Assembly: GCF_003939025.1 (NCBI RefSeq)
Contig: NZ_RQIH01000001.1
Coordinates: forward strand, 407,924-471,923
Direction: 5' to 3'
Source of the DNA: Rhizobium sophoriradicis
GTDB taxonomy: Bacteria > Pseudomonadota > Alphaproteobacteria > Rhizobiales > Rhizobiaceae
DNA length: 64,000 nucleotides
Both the position numbers and the translations under genes were made by a program. Positions 47,576 through 56,988 of the stretch are shown one piece after another. How positions within the stretch are numbered: position 1 is the first letter of the stretch; every line of letters starts with the position of its first letter. The notes beneath the pieces are model-generated. The model saw only the letters and a list, made by a program, of their open reading frames with translations, was not told the origin of the DNA and ran no database searches.

Positions 47576-49197
47576 CGATGCAAGGCAATGAAACGCCGAT
47601 AGACGAGGGAAGCTACGACTTCATCATTGTCGGCGCCGGCTCCGCCGGCTGTGTTCTGGCAAACAGGCTGTCGGCCGATCCTCGGAATCGGGTGCTGCTG
47701 CTCGAGGCTGGGGGCACGGACCGCTATCACTGGGTCCATGTGCCGATCGGCTATCTCTACTGTATGGGCAATCCGCGCACCGACTGGATGATGAAGACGG
47801 CCGCCGAGGCCGGCCTCAATGGCCGCGCACTGAACTATCCGCGCGGAAAACTTCTCGGCGGCTGTTCGTCGATCAACGGCATGATCTACATGCGCGGCCA
47901 GGCGGCCGATTATGACGACTGGCGGCAGGCCGGAAACGCCGGCTGGGGCTGGGACGATGTTCTGCCCTATTTCCTGAAGTCGGAAGATAATTACCGCGGC
48001 AAATCCGCCATGCATGGCGCCGGCGGCGAATGGCGCGTCGAGCGCCAGCGCCTTTCCTGGCCGATCCTCGATGCCTTCCGCGATGCGGCGGAAGAAATCG
48101 GCATTCCGAAGACTGATGATTTCAACGATGGCGACAATGAAGGCTCGGGCTATTTCGAAGTCAATCAGAAGGGCGGCCTGCGCTGGAACACGACGAAAGC
48201 CTTCCTGCGGCCGGCGATGAAGCGCGGGAATCTTCGCGTCCTGACGGGCGCGGAGACGGAACGGCTGGAGTTCGACGGCAAGGCGGTTTCCGGAGTGCGA
48301 TTCCGGCTTGGCGGCCGGCTCTGCATCGCCCGTGCCGCCCGCGAGGTCGTATTGTCGGCGGGTGCCATCAACTCGCCCAAAATCCTGGAACTCTCCGGCA
48401 TCGGCCGACCGGAGGTTCTTTCGGCCCTTGATATTCCGGTTCGTCACCCCCTGAAGGGCGTTGGCGAAAATCTCCAGGATCACTTGCAGATCCGCACGGT
48501 CTTCAAGATCGAAGGCGCGCGAACGCTCAATCAGCTTTACCACAACCTCTTCAGCCGCGCCGGAATGGGCCTTCAATATGCCATCAACCGGTCGGGCCCT
48601 CTTTCTATGGCGCCGAGCCAGCTCGGCATCTTCGCCAAAAGCGATCCCGCCGTCGCCACGGCGGACCTCGAATATCATGTCCAGCCGCTCAGCACGGATC
48701 GGCTCGGCGAGCCGTTGCACCGCTATCCCGCGGTCACGGTTTCCGTCTGCAATCTCCGGCCGGAAAGCCGTGGCACCGTGCATGTCACGACAGGCGACGC
48801 CAGCCAACCCCCGGAAATCCGACCGAACTATCTGTCGACAGCCGGCGACCGGCTGCTTGCGGCAAAATCCATCCGCCACGCCCGTAGACTGATGGGGACA
48901 AGGGCCATCGCCCGCTTCAATCCAAAGGAAATGCTACCGGGCAAAGAATATGAGAGCGACGAGGACCTGATCCGCCGCGCCGGTGACATCGCAACGACCA
49001 TTTTCCACCCCGTCGGCACCTGCAAAATGGGCAGCGATCCTATGGCGGTGGTGGATGCGCAGCTGCGCGTGCACGGCGTGGCGAAGCTTCGGGTCGTCGA
49101 CGCTTCCATCATGCCTGCGATCGTCTCCGGCAACACGAACTCGCCGGTGATCATGATTGCTGAGAAGGCTGCCGAAGCTATCATCAAAGGCGATTAG
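47572..49197 (+). CDS. GMC-family FAD oxidoreductase (choline/alcohol dehydrogenase type)
   Basis: The 541-residue product has [20 protein letters not shown] (FAD site), GMC signature 1 [24 protein letters not shown] signature 2 [15 protein letters not shown] and the active-site His in [12 protein letters not shown] followed by [17 protein letters not shown]. It starts at GTG 47572 overlapping the kinase stop (GTGA). It oxidises a primary or secondary alcohol, perhaps the free polyol. Last gene of the operon. Confidence 0.9.
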   Translation: MTMQGNETPIDEGSYDFIIVGAGSAGCVLANRLSADPRNRVLLLEAGGTDRYHWVHVPIGYLYCMGNPRTDWMMKTAAEAGLNGRALNYPRGKLLGGCSSINGMIYMRGQAADYDDWRQAGNAGWGWDDVLPYFLKSEDNYRGKSAMHGAGGEWRVERQRLSWPILDAFRDAAEEIGIPKTDDFNDGDNEGSGYFEVNQKGGLRWNTTKAFLRPAMKRGNLRVLTGAETERLEFDGKAVSGVRFRLGGRLCIARAAREVVLSAGAINSPKILELSGIGRPEVLSALDIPVRHPLKGVGENLQDHLQIRTVFKIEGARTLNQLYHNLFSRAGMGLQYAINRSGPLSMAPSQLGIFAKSDPAVATADLEYHVQPLSTDRLGEPLHRYPAVTVSVCNLRPESRGTVHVTTGDASQPPEIRPNYLSTAGDRLLAAKSIRHARRLMGTRAIARFNPKEMLPGKEYESDEDLIRRAGDIATTIFHPVGTCKMGSDPMAVVDAQLRVHGVAKLRVVDASIMPAIVSGNTNSPVIMIAEKAAEAIIKGD

Positions 49198-49349
49198 AGA
49201 GGACCATGCGCGCAACCAACCGGCCGTCGCGTCGCTCGATGCCCGCCAGAGTGGCTCTGCATTGATATCTCGGGGCATTGGCTTAGGCGCGACGAGCACT
49301 GTCCTAGCGGTTTCGCGTTCGCTCCATGGCGAGTTCCATAATGTTGATT

Positions 49350-49480
49350 ACGCCGGATTCGCCTGTAGCCGCAAAGTTAGAATGTCCTGTTTCTGCAAAG
49401 TTGGAATGTCACACTCCCCGCGTTTGCTGACGTGGGAGATTGCGGATGGGATTGATTGCGATCCCACGGACGAACAGATC
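49350..49480 (+). mobile_element. Truncated left end of an IS21-like insertion sequence
   Basis: A 16-bp sequence GCAAAGTTRGAATGTC occurs twice 24 bp apart (49371-49386 and 49395-49410). It is followed by CACTCCCCGCG and an ATG-GGATTGATTGCGAT stretch (about 49446) that resembles the start of an IstA-type transposase, then breaks off into unrelated sequence. Repeated terminal motifs are typical of IS21 ends. No transposase body or right end is present, so this is a remnant; the family call is from memory of related ends. Confidence 0.4.
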
Positions 49481-49565
49481 ATCATCGTGCAGCGCCACAG
49501 CTGCGGACGGGCGATCTACTTCCGTCGCAAGGATATGGATGCGGCGGCGGAGGCAAACTGCTTCG

Positions 49566-49997
49566 TCAAATCCACTTCATGACGATCAATGCGTCGCCGT
49601 ACTCTCGCCGCGGCAGGTCGCGGAACCGGCTGACTTCCGTCGCCGACCTGCGGCGGCTGGTGAAGTCGCGCAGCAACGGCAGAAAGAAGGCCTTGCTGAA
49701 GCGGCCTGTCGGCGGCTCGGGCTCGAGATAGAATGAATTGCCGACGGTGTCGGTGTTGAACTCATCGAAGATGATCCAAAGCCGGCGATCGGCATCAAGG
49801 CCGGCGCGGCGCTTTTCGATCACAGGCACCTCCACGGCAAACCGCGATGCCTCCGGCTGTTTGGTGGTGATGGGAAAGAACAGGACCAGATCACCGTCCG
49901 GCCGCGGCATTCTCACGCCCACGGCGACCGGCCGCTCCTTGCGTCCTTCCGTCTCTCCACTTTCAGCCTCCCGCGCCCACAGGTAAGGATAGCGTAT
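49566..49997 (-). CDS. PemK/MazF-like toxin-type protein lacking a normal start codon
   Basis: The frame yields GVRMPRPDGDLVLFFPITTKQPEASRF, VPVIEKRRAGLDADRRLWIIFDEFNTD and GRFSKAFFLPLLRDF, a layout like small PemK/MazF-type toxins downstream of an antitoxin. The in-frame ATG at 49922 (118 residues) would remove a protein-like N-terminus that reads IRYPYLWAREAESGETEGRK upstream; the frame is open to a stop at 50022-50024 but holds no ATG, GTG or TTG between 49935 and 50021. The gene has probably lost its start or uses a rare one. The family assignment is tentative. Confidence 0.45.
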   Translation of the reverse strand: MRYPYLWAREAESGETEGRKERPVAVGVRMPRPDGDLVLFFPITTKQPEASRFAVEVPVIEKRRAGLDADRRLWIIFDEFNTDTVGNSFYLEPEPPTGRFSKAFFLPLLRDFTSRRRSATEVSRFRDLPRREYGDALIVMKWI

Positions 49998-50029
49998 GAC
50001 GCTTGCGGTCTGGATCAGGTCCTAGCTCA

Positions 50030-50294
50030 CTACCGACCTGCCTCATCCTCGCCGGCATAGGTCTCGACGGCGTTCTCGAATTCAGCGAAGAGTTCATCCG
50101 ACATGGTTTCGATCGTGCCGGCGGATCGGCGGTCGGACTGTTTCATCAGCCGCTGATAGTCCTCAATGTTGAGCAGAACGAGACGCGGCTTGTTGCGCTG
50201 GGTGATGGTGACCGGATGACGAAGCGCTTCGGCGATGATGTCTCCGGATTTCCGGGAGAGCACTGGTAGAATAGGAACCGCTTGGCCTGGGCAT
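50030..50294 (-). pseudogene. Phd/YefM-like antitoxin with an apparent +1 frameshift near its start
   Basis: From 50263 (GTG) to 50030 the frame encodes LSRKSGDIIAEALRHPVTIT, QRNKPRLVLLNIEDYQRLMK and an acidic tail, a clear Phd/YefM-type antitoxin of 77 residues. GTG 50263 has no ribosome site. An ATG at 50294 has GAGGA five bases upstream and begins MPRPSGSYST, but in a frame one base off: removing one base near 50264 would join the two. Either the antitoxin is frameshifted or the GTG is used inefficiently. It lies just upstream of the start-less toxin frame. Confidence 0.55.
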
Positions 50295-50316
50295 GACGTC
50301 CTCGCTTGCTGTATTT

Positions 50317-50331
50317 GCTGTTATATACAGC
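50317..50331. promoter_or_regulatory. Candidate antitoxin operator
   Basis: GCTGT-TATAT-ACAGC is a perfect 5-bp-arm dyad 23 bases upstream of the ATG at 50294, with further CTGTA half-sites at 50309-50313 and 50345-50349. The spacing fits an autoregulated toxin-antitoxin promoter. The rest of 50332-50576 shows nothing recognisable. Confidence 0.4.
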
Positions 50332-50576
50332 ATTTGCAACAATACTGTAAATAGTCGAAGGCTGCCTTATTCGGACGACTGAACGGCGCTTCCTTCTGGG
50401 CTTGGTCAAAACTAAGCCTGCCCCGTCTGCGGTGGTTCCGACCTCCGCATGGACTAGCCCCGCCCAGCCTTCATCAGCTGGCGAGATCGAAGGTATTTCG
50501 CGGCTACGTCGGCTTCACCTAGTCTAAAGAACTAGGATTGGCGAAAGGGCCGCGCGCCGCCCCTCCGGCTACGCGG

Positions 50577-51479
50577 TCAACTTGCACAATTGGCTGACAT
50601 GGTGCCCGAGGGGTCGGTGAGGATCACCTTCCCTGGAACGTTCGGGCGATCGGTCCCGGTTAGCCAGCGCTCTGGCGAAAAATACGTCTTGGTCCTCACC
50701 TGCGAAGCTGAAGTCGCCTTAAGACCGAGAACAAAATCAAAATTGCTTCCGCCGTCCGCTTCGCGCGTGAAACTGAGATAGGCGCCGAATCGATCGTATT
50801 CGACATTTCGCAGGTTCTGGATAGACGTGAGACTATCCTCGAAATCACTCCAACACGCCTGCTTCACAATGATCTCGAACATGCGCAGGACGGCCGGGGC
50901 GAGGCGCCCCTGCGCATCTGTTGTCGGCCCGATGATCCTGGCGCGGATCTCGACAATCTCGCCCGCTTCGTTTCCACGAACCTTGAGGAAGGTGGAACTG
51001 AGGGGACGCGCCTCGTCCCGTTGATAAACGCGCTGAAAATAGCATTCATAATTGCGATTGCGCATCGATGCGGTTTTCCACTCGCTCATCGCGATACCGG
51101 CCTCTCGAAGAGCCGCACAAATGCTCGACCCCGAGACGCGCCACATCCGCAGAAACTGACCTGCCAGCTCGGGCTTCGGGACCTCGATCAGCTGCGGCGA
51201 TATCGAGAGCGGCCGGCGAGAAGAAGCAGCCTCATCATCACGGCGGGCGGCGATTTCCGATGACGGGGCAGCCTTATTGAGAGCTCGATCTTCAACGCGC
51301 GCAGCCGGGTCTTCGAGGCGGTCGCTTCCGCCGAAAAAAACGACGATGCCCGCTACGAGCAACAGGCCTATCAAAAGCACCGGCCAAAGCAGCCAGCGGG
51401 GGACGGTCCGCCATGGGAAATTCCAGTGTGAACCTGGGCCGCCGCCAGGAGGATCGACGGCTGATAACACCTTATCCAT
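50577..51479 (-). CDS. Single-pass membrane protein of unknown function
   Basis: The 300-residue product has a short cytoplasmic N-terminus rich in Gly/Pro, one membrane helix (about 31-49, LLWPVLLIGLLLVAGIVVFF), a polar linker (about 55-95) and a soluble domain of about 200 residues with four Cys (SICAALREAG, YECYFQRVY, KQACWSDF, SANCAS) that could form disulfides in the periplasm. Compositionally it is a normal host gene. I do not recognise a functional domain. It sits 220 bases downstream of the type I secretion adaptor on the same strand. Confidence 0.7.
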   Translation of the reverse strand: MDKVLSAVDPPGGGPGSHWNFPWRTVPRWLLWPVLLIGLLLVAGIVVFFGGSDRLEDPAARVEDRALNKAAPSSEIAARRDDEAASSRRPLSISPQLIEVPKPELAGQFLRMWRVSGSSICAALREAGIAMSEWKTASMRNRNYECYFQRVYQRDEARPLSSTFLKVRGNEAGEIVEIRARIIGPTTDAQGRLAPAVLRMFEIIVKQACWSDFEDSLTSIQNLRNVEYDRFGAYLSFTREADGGSNFDFVLGLKATSASQVRTKTYFSPERWLTGTDRPNVPGKVILTDPSGTMSANCAS

Positions 51480-51701
51480 GGCGCGGCCTCACAAACAAAA
51501 TAGGGGCCGGTGCGAGTTCGAAGCCCATCGACATCGATTCTCTTTGCGACCAACCGACACTGCGAGTGTGAGGTTAGGCGAATATAGCGTCAAGCGGCGA
51601 CCGACTTCGAACATGCAGGCGGCCTAAAATGCAGGCGAACAGACGCGACATCTGCCTCAAAGCTCACTCGGAACTGGGTTTCACCCAACCGATCCGTCAG
51701 C

Positions 51702-53144
51702 CTACGGTTCACGTATTGCGTTATCGAGTCCGCGCAGCAACGGATACAGGAAATAGGAGATCACCGTGCGGTTGCCGACCTTGATTTCCGTCGACACGGT
51801 CATACCCGGAAGCAGTCGCACCGGCACATCCGCGGCATTCAACCGGGTATCGGCAAGCAAGATCCGCGCCTTGAAGAAGGGGGCGGCCGGCTGGCTGGGG
51901 GTGGCTGTCTGCTCTTGCTGGCCGGTTAGAAAGGTGTCCTGGCTGATGGTTCTCACTTCACCCGAGGCGGTGCCATATTTCTGGAAGGGATAGGCATCGA
52001 GCTTGATACGCGCTTCCTTGCCGACGGCCACCCGGCCGATATCGCGCGTATTGATCGACACTTCGGCTTCGAGCGGCACGTTGATCGGCACCAGGGTGAC
52101 AACCGGTTCGGCCTCCCGCACCACCGAACCGACCGAACGTTGCGCCAGATCGAGCACGACGGCATCGGCCGGTGCCGTCAGCGCCACCATGTTGCGGCGC
52201 AGCTCCAGTTTCTTCAGCTCTTCGCCCGCCATGTCGCGCTGGCTGCGCAGCTCCACGAGCTGCTCCATCGCGGCGCGGCGGAAATCCTCGATGAAAGCCT
52301 GGCGGTCGGCGAGCAGCTTGGCATAGGTGTGAGCCGCCTCGTCGGCCTTGCCGCGCACGGCGGTGATATCAGCCTCGACATCGAGACGTGCGTCGCGCGA
52401 GCCGAGCATGGTAAGCAGCGAGCCGCTTTCAGTGTCATAGAGCTTCTTTCGCGTCGCCTCGATTTGCGAAAGGTTGTCGCGCCGGTCGTTCAGCACGGCC
52501 TCCTGATTGCGGTTTGCCTTTAGAACGGAAGACTGGCCGGCGATCTGCTGCTCGAAATTCTGCAGTTGCGCCATGTAGAAGGCGCGCCGCTGGCCGAACA
52601 GCTGCAGCTGCAGTTGCTCATCCGGCGTGTTGCCGGCGATCTCCGAATAGTCCTTGCCGGTAAGCTCGGCCTCCAGCCGCTTCACCTGGGCGTCAAGAGC
52701 GGCAAGCTTCGCCCTCAGCTGCCCGACATCGGCCTGGCTGAAGGTGGCGTCGAGCGTCGCCAGCGTTTGGCCGGCATGCACCACCTCTCCGGCCTTGACC
52801 TCGATCGTGCGGATGATCGAGGTTTCGAGCGGCTGGACGACGATGGTCGGCTGGGTGGTGACGAGCTTGCCGGGGGCGATCACCACCTCGTCGACCGACG
52901 AGACCGAAGCCCAGATGATCGCCGAAGCAATCAGCGCCGTCACGCAGTAGAGCGTCATCCGGGCAACCCGCGGCGGGGCCCGTTCCTCGAGCTCGACGGC
53001 ATCGGACTGGAATTCTGCAATTGCGGGCGGCAGCGGCGGGCGAGCGATGAGCTCCCTCCCCTTGCCGGAGGGTTTCTCGTCCGAGCGGCCTTCGTCCAGT
53101 GGGGCGGGCAGGTTCTCGTTGGGTTTTCTCGCGTGCGCGCTCAT
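51702..53144 (-). CDS. Type I secretion membrane-fusion (adaptor) protein, HlyD family
   Basis: The 480-residue product begins MSAHARKPNENLPAPL, has one membrane helix (about 66-86, MTLYCVTALIASAIIWASVS), a lipoyl-like half-motif IRTIEVKAGEVVHAGQTLATLD, a long coiled-coil hairpin (about 145-310) and the closing barrel SVGSVVREAEPVVTLVPI...RDIGRVAVGKEARIKLDAYP, as in HlyD/PrsE. Its ATG overlaps the ATPase stop (ATGA). It would link the inner-membrane ATPase with an outer-membrane TolC-type channel not encoded here. Confidence 0.92.
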   Translation of the reverse strand: MSAHARKPNENLPAPLDEGRSDEKPSGKGRELIARPPLPPAIAEFQSDAVELEERAPPRVARMTLYCVTALIASAIIWASVSSVDEVVIAPGKLVTTQPTIVVQPLETSIIRTIEVKAGEVVHAGQTLATLDATFSQADVGQLRAKLAALDAQVKRLEAELTGKDYSEIAGNTPDEQLQLQLFGQRRAFYMAQLQNFEQQIAGQSSVLKANRNQEAVLNDRRDNLSQIEATRKKLYDTESGSLLTMLGSRDARLDVEADITAVRGKADEAAHTYAKLLADRQAFIEDFRRAAMEQLVELRSQRDMAGEELKKLELRRNMVALTAPADAVVLDLAQRSVGSVVREAEPVVTLVPINVPLEAEVSINTRDIGRVAVGKEARIKLDAYPFQKYGTASGEVRTISQDTFLTGQQEQTATPSQPAAPFFKARILLADTRLNAADVPVRLLPGMTVSTEIKVGNRTVISYFLYPLLRGLDNAIREP

Positions 53145-55285
53145 GCGACCTGCCTCATCTGCTGGGACCAAAGGTGGCGATAGGTCATGCAGCGCGACAC
53201 AAGCTGATCGTGCCGGCCGATATCGGCGACCTTGCCACGCTCGACGACGAGAATGGCATCGGCATTGACAAGCGTCGAAAGCCGGTGCGAGACGATGATG
53301 ACGGTGCGGCCGGCCGCGATGCGGCTGAGATTGTCGCGGATGATCGCCTCGCTGTCAGGGTCGAGCGCGCTGGTCGCCTCATCGAAAATCAACAGCTTCG
53401 GATCGGTGATCAGCGCGCGGGCAATCGCCAGCCGCTGTTTCTGGCCGCCCGACAGGTTGGCGGCGTTTTCCTCCAGCAGCGTGTCGAAGCCGCGCGGCAG
53501 GCGCTCGATGAACTCCTCGGCGCCGGCGATGCGGGCGACTTCCATGATCTCCTCGATGCTGGCATCGGGCTTGGCGGCGGCGATATTGTCACGGACCGAG
53601 CCGCGGAACAGGAAATTGTCCTGCAGCACGACGCCGATGCTGGTTCGAAGGTGCACCAGGTCGATCTCGCGGCTGTCATAACCATCCATGCGCACCAGCC
53701 CTTCCTGGCTCTGATAGAGCCCCTGGATGAGCCGGGTGATCGTCGTCTTGCCCGAACCGCTCTTGCCGACCACGCCGAACACCGAGCCCGCCGGAATGGC
53801 GAAGGAGACATTATCGAGCGCCGGCGCGCTGTCGGCAGCGTAGCGGAAGGTGACCCGGTCGAACTCGATGCGGCCCTGCAGACGCGGGCGAACACCCCGC
53901 CCCCGGCCCGCCTGCTCCGGCCGCTGGTTCATGATCTCGCCGAGCATGCGCACGGACAGCGCCACTTCCTGATATTCATGCACCATGGTGACGATCTGCA
54001 CCAGCGGGCCGGAGACGCGGCCGGCGAGCATGTTGAAGGCGACAAGCGCGCCGATCGTCATCGCGCCATTGAAGACATCGAGCGCGCCGAGGCCGATGAT
54101 CGCCACGCTCATCAGCTTTTCCAGAAGGCCGGTCATCGATTGGGCGATGGTCGAAATCTTCTCGACCCGGAAGCGCACCGAGATCGACTGGGCCGAATAA
54201 TCGTCCCACACTTTGCGCTGGCGCGGTTCCAGCGCCAGCGATTTGACGGTGCGCATGCCGTGCACGGTTTCCACCAACAGGGCCTGCCGGTCGCCTTCCG
54301 CCTGGTAGAGCGCCTGCAGACGGCGCTGGAACGGCCCGACCAGCAGCATCACCACCAGGCCGACAAGCGCTGCGAAGCCCAGGACCACGAGCGTCAGCTT
54401 GACACTGTAGAGAAGCAGGATCGGCACGAAGACGAAGAGGGACACGCCATCGAGAAGCGTCAGGAACAGCCGGCCGGTCAGGAATTCGCGGATACGCCCG
54501 GTCTGCTGCATATGCTTGACGAGAACGCCGGCCGAAGCCTGCTCGAAGAGCGCGATCGGCAGATTGAGCAGATGGCCGAAGGTGCGGGTCGCCACCCGGA
54601 TGTCGATCCTGTTGGTGGCGTAGAGCAGCAAATAGCGGCGCAGGAAGCTGAAAGTCGCATCGAAGATGAGAGCCACGCCGATACCGACAGTTAGAACCGT
54701 CAGTGTTGCATAGCTCTGATGGACGAGCACTTTGTCGATCACGAGCTGAAAGAACATCGGGGTCGTCAGTCCGAGGCCGTAAAGGACGAAGGCTGCCAGC
54801 GCGACATCTCGGAAGAAGCTGCGCTGCCTGATGATTTCGGGGACGAACCAGCGGAAACCGAAAGGCCGGTCCTCATCGGACATGCGATAATTGCGTTTCA
54901 GCAGAACCACCGATCCGAGCCAGGCCTTGGCGAACTGCTCTTCACTGAGCATCATCGCTTCGGCGCGTGAGGCGAGCGGGTCGAGAACGCGAATTCTCTC
55001 CTCCTCGCCGCTTCCGACAGCGTCGGCGATAACCACCCAATTGCCGTTCGTCAGTTCCGCGAGCACTGGAAAGGCCTCGCCGAGCTGAAACAGCGATCGC
55101 CAGTCGAGCGTCAGATGCCGGGCTCTGAGGCCGGCATCCTTGGCCATGCGCAGCAGCTGCCGCACGGCAACGGGATCGTTGCCGACGGCATAATCGTGCT
55201 GCAATCGCTCAGGAGCAAGATCAACGCCGTGATGTCGCGCGACGAGCGCCAGACAATGCAGGTTGGTATGCAGAAAACCACTCAT
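53141..55285 (-). CDS. Type I secretion ABC transporter with degenerate C39 peptidase-like domain
   Basis: The product of about 714 residues has an N-terminal C39-like domain (MSGFLHTNLHCLALVARHHG) in which the catalytic Cys position is Thr, so it is a non-cleaving CLD as in HlyB. Then come the membrane domain (about 150-440) and an ATPase with GVVGKSGSGKTTITRLI, NLSGGQKQRLAIARAL and LLIFDEATSALD. TTG 55303 is an alternative start. Lack of peptidase activity indicates large substrates with C-terminal signals, consistent with the giant protein encoded upstream. Confidence 0.92.
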   Translation of the reverse strand: MSGFLHTNLHCLALVARHHGVDLAPERLQHDYAVGNDPVAVRQLLRMAKDAGLRARHLTLDWRSLFQLGEAFPVLAELTNGNWVVIADAVGSGEEERIRVLDPLASRAEAMMLSEEQFAKAWLGSVVLLKRNYRMSDEDRPFGFRWFVPEIIRQRSFFRDVALAAFVLYGLGLTTPMFFQLVIDKVLVHQSYATLTVLTVGIGVALIFDATFSFLRRYLLLYATNRIDIRVATRTFGHLLNLPIALFEQASAGVLVKHMQQTGRIREFLTGRLFLTLLDGVSLFVFVPILLLYSVKLTLVVLGFAALVGLVVMLLVGPFQRRLQALYQAEGDRQALLVETVHGMRTVKSLALEPRQRKVWDDYSAQSISVRFRVEKISTIAQSMTGLLEKLMSVAIIGLGALDVFNGAMTIGALVAFNMLAGRVSGPLVQIVTMVHEYQEVALSVRMLGEIMNQRPEQAGRGRGVRPRLQGRIEFDRVTFRYAADSAPALDNVSFAIPAGSVFGVVGKSGSGKTTITRLIQGLYQSQEGLVRMDGYDSREIDLVHLRTSIGVVLQDNFLFRGSVRDNIAAAKPDASIEEIMEVARIAGAEEFIERLPRGFDTLLEENAANLSGGQKQRLAIARALITDPKLLIFDEATSALDPDSEAIIRDNLSRIAAGRTVIIVSHRLSTLVNADAILVVERGKVADIGRHDQLVSRCMTYRHLWSQQMRQVA

Positions 55286-55330
55286 GGCCCACCCGAAACC
55301 CAATACGAAACCGAGGCGATATCTGTTTTG

Positions 55331-55639
55331 TCAGTTGAAGTTCGGCGAAGCGTTCGAAGCGCCGGCCGGCCCCGATTGAATATCGGCAGCTGCCGCAGCT
55401 GACATATCGCCAACGCGACGCACCGCACCCGCTTCGACCAACCCGCCGAGCGCCTTCTGCATGAGATCGACCGCATTGGCGAAGGCATCGACAGGCATGA
55501 TGATGCGCTGGCGAAAGACCGGCTTCGGGTTGTTGTTGGCATCACGATCGGTGGCCGAAAGCGACATCAGGTCGATGCGCACGATCGTTCCGGTAATGGT
55601 GATTTCGCCGATGCCATCTGCGTAAAGTTCGTTGCTCAT
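55331..55639 (-). CDS. Small conserved-looking protein of the secretion cluster
   Basis: The 102-residue product MSNELYADGIGEITITGTIV continues with a beta-rich N-terminal half (VRIDLMSLSATDR, FRQRIIMPVDAFANAVDLMQ) and a flexible Ala/Gly/Ser tail. The strand-strand-helix layout loosely recalls DUF3467-type proteins, but I cannot assign it. It lies between the first CobW gene and the secretion ATPase, separated by 67 and 45 bases, so cotranscription is likely. AGGAGAG precedes the ATG. Confidence 0.65.
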   Translation of the reverse strand: MSNELYADGIGEITITGTIVRIDLMSLSATDRDANNNPKPVFRQRIIMPVDAFANAVDLMQKALGGLVEAGAVRRVGDMSAAAAADIQSGPAGASNASPNFN

Positions 55640-55706
55640 TGTTCTCTCCTCTGGTTGATAATCAAAACGTCTTCACCTTAGGGCGCCTTACGTCCATGAG
55701 GACGCT

Positions 55707-56939
55707 CTAACTGTTTGAATGTGCATGCATATGCCCGTGCGGCCACGCTGGAAACGGATCCCGGAGCCCGATAGCTATCTGCGGATCGAAGCCTGTCTCC
55801 TCACCGGTCAGGCAGTCATCGAGTGCCGCCCTGATTGCTCCTTCGTCGAAGCCGGCGCCGATGAAGACGAGTTCCTGGCGGCGGTCGCCCCAGACCTCGT
55901 CCCAATGCCGGTCGATGAGCTGACGGAACTGCGGAAAGCGTGGCCACTGCACCTTTGGGACGGAGGCCCACCAGAAACCCCTGGTATCGATGCGGCACTG
56001 GGTGCCGGCAATCGACAGCAGACCGATCTCGTCAGGCCTTGTCGCGAGCCAGAAATGCCCTTTTGCGCGAATGAGGCCCCGCCATTTCCTGCCGAGGAAA
56101 TCCTGCAGCCTCGAGGGATCAAATGGCCGGCGGCTGCGATAGACGAAGCTTTTGATGCCATATTCCTCGGTCTCCGGCACATGGTCGCCCCAGCCGAAGA
56201 GTTCCTTGTGCCAGAGCGGATTGCGGGCAGCCTTCGCCTCGCTGAAGAGACCAGTGTCCAGAATTGTGCTCAGTGGCACCTGGCCGAAGACTGCTTCGAC
56301 GACCTGGGCATCCGGATTAAGTGCCGCGACGACCCGGCGAACCTCGGCAAGATCGGCACACGGCACGTCGCCTGCCTTGTTGATGATGACGACGTCGGAA
56401 AATTCGATCTGTTCGACGAGCAGTTCCACGAGCTTGCGCTCATCGTCCCCGTCACGCCTTTCGCCGCGATCGGCAAGGAATTCGGCACTCTGGTAATCGG
56501 CAAGCAGATTGACCGCATCGACGACGCAGACCATCGTGTCGAGTCGGGCGACGTCGCAAAGGGCTGCCCCGCTTTCGTCGCGGAAGGAAAACGTGGCTGC
56601 GACCGGCAACGGCTCGGCAATGCCGGTGCCCTCGATCAACAGATAGTCGAAACGGCCGGCGGCTGCCAATCGCCGCACCTCGCTCAGGAGATCGTCGCGC
56701 AGCGTGCAGCAGATGCATCCGTTGGTGAGCTCTACCAGCGTCTCGTCGGTACGCGATAGATCTGCCCCGCCCTCGCGCACAAGATCCGCATCGATGTTGA
56801 CCTCGCTCATATCATTGACGATGACAGCAACCCGGCGACCCTCCCGATTACTCAGGACATGATTGAGGACAGTCGTCTTCCCGGCGCCGAGAAACCCGGC
56901 GAGAACCGTAACCGGCAATCTGATATCTGTACGCATCAT
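55707..56939 (-). CDS. CobW/COG0523-family GTPase, putative metallochaperone (copy 1)
   Basis: The 410-residue product has the G1 loop GFLGAGKTT (about 15-23), the metal-binding GCICC (74-78, CxCC), a GTPase Asp in [14 protein letters not shown], the G4 motif INKAGD and the C-terminal CobW domain. It ends in a His-rich tail, [10 protein letters not shown], suitable for zinc buffering. GAGAG precedes ATG 56939. It directly follows the giant surface-protein gene (49 bases). COG0523 members move zinc or cobalt into client proteins; the client here is inferred. Confidence 0.9.
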   Translation of the reverse strand: MMRTDIRLPVTVLAGFLGAGKTTVLNHVLSNREGRRVAVIVNDMSEVNIDADLVREGGADLSRTDETLVELTNGCICCTLRDDLLSEVRRLAAAGRFDYLLIEGTGIAEPLPVAATFSFRDESGAALCDVARLDTMVCVVDAVNLLADYQSAEFLADRGERRDGDDERKLVELLVEQIEFSDVVIINKAGDVPCADLAEVRRVVAALNPDAQVVEAVFGQVPLSTILDTGLFSEAKAARNPLWHKELFGWGDHVPETEEYGIKSFVYRSRRPFDPSRLQDFLGRKWRGLIRAKGHFWLATRPDEIGLLSIAGTQCRIDTRGFWWASVPKVQWPRFPQFRQLIDRHWDEVWGDRRQELVFIGAGFDEGAIRAALDDCLTGEETGFDPQIAIGLRDPFPAWPHGHMHAHSNS

Positions 56940-56988
56940 CGATACTCTCACACTTCACGGCATGCTTGGTCTTGCTTCCGCGTGGGCG

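Noticed and set aside
49371..49410. Two-copy 16-bp repeat considered as a CRISPR seed
   Set aside because: Only two copies 24 bp apart with an 8-base gap; fits a transposon end, not repeats with spacers.
53099..54694. 531-codon plus-strand frame opposite the secretion ATPase
   Set aside because: Mirror image of the ABC ATPase gene, which has all its motifs; the antisense product looks random.
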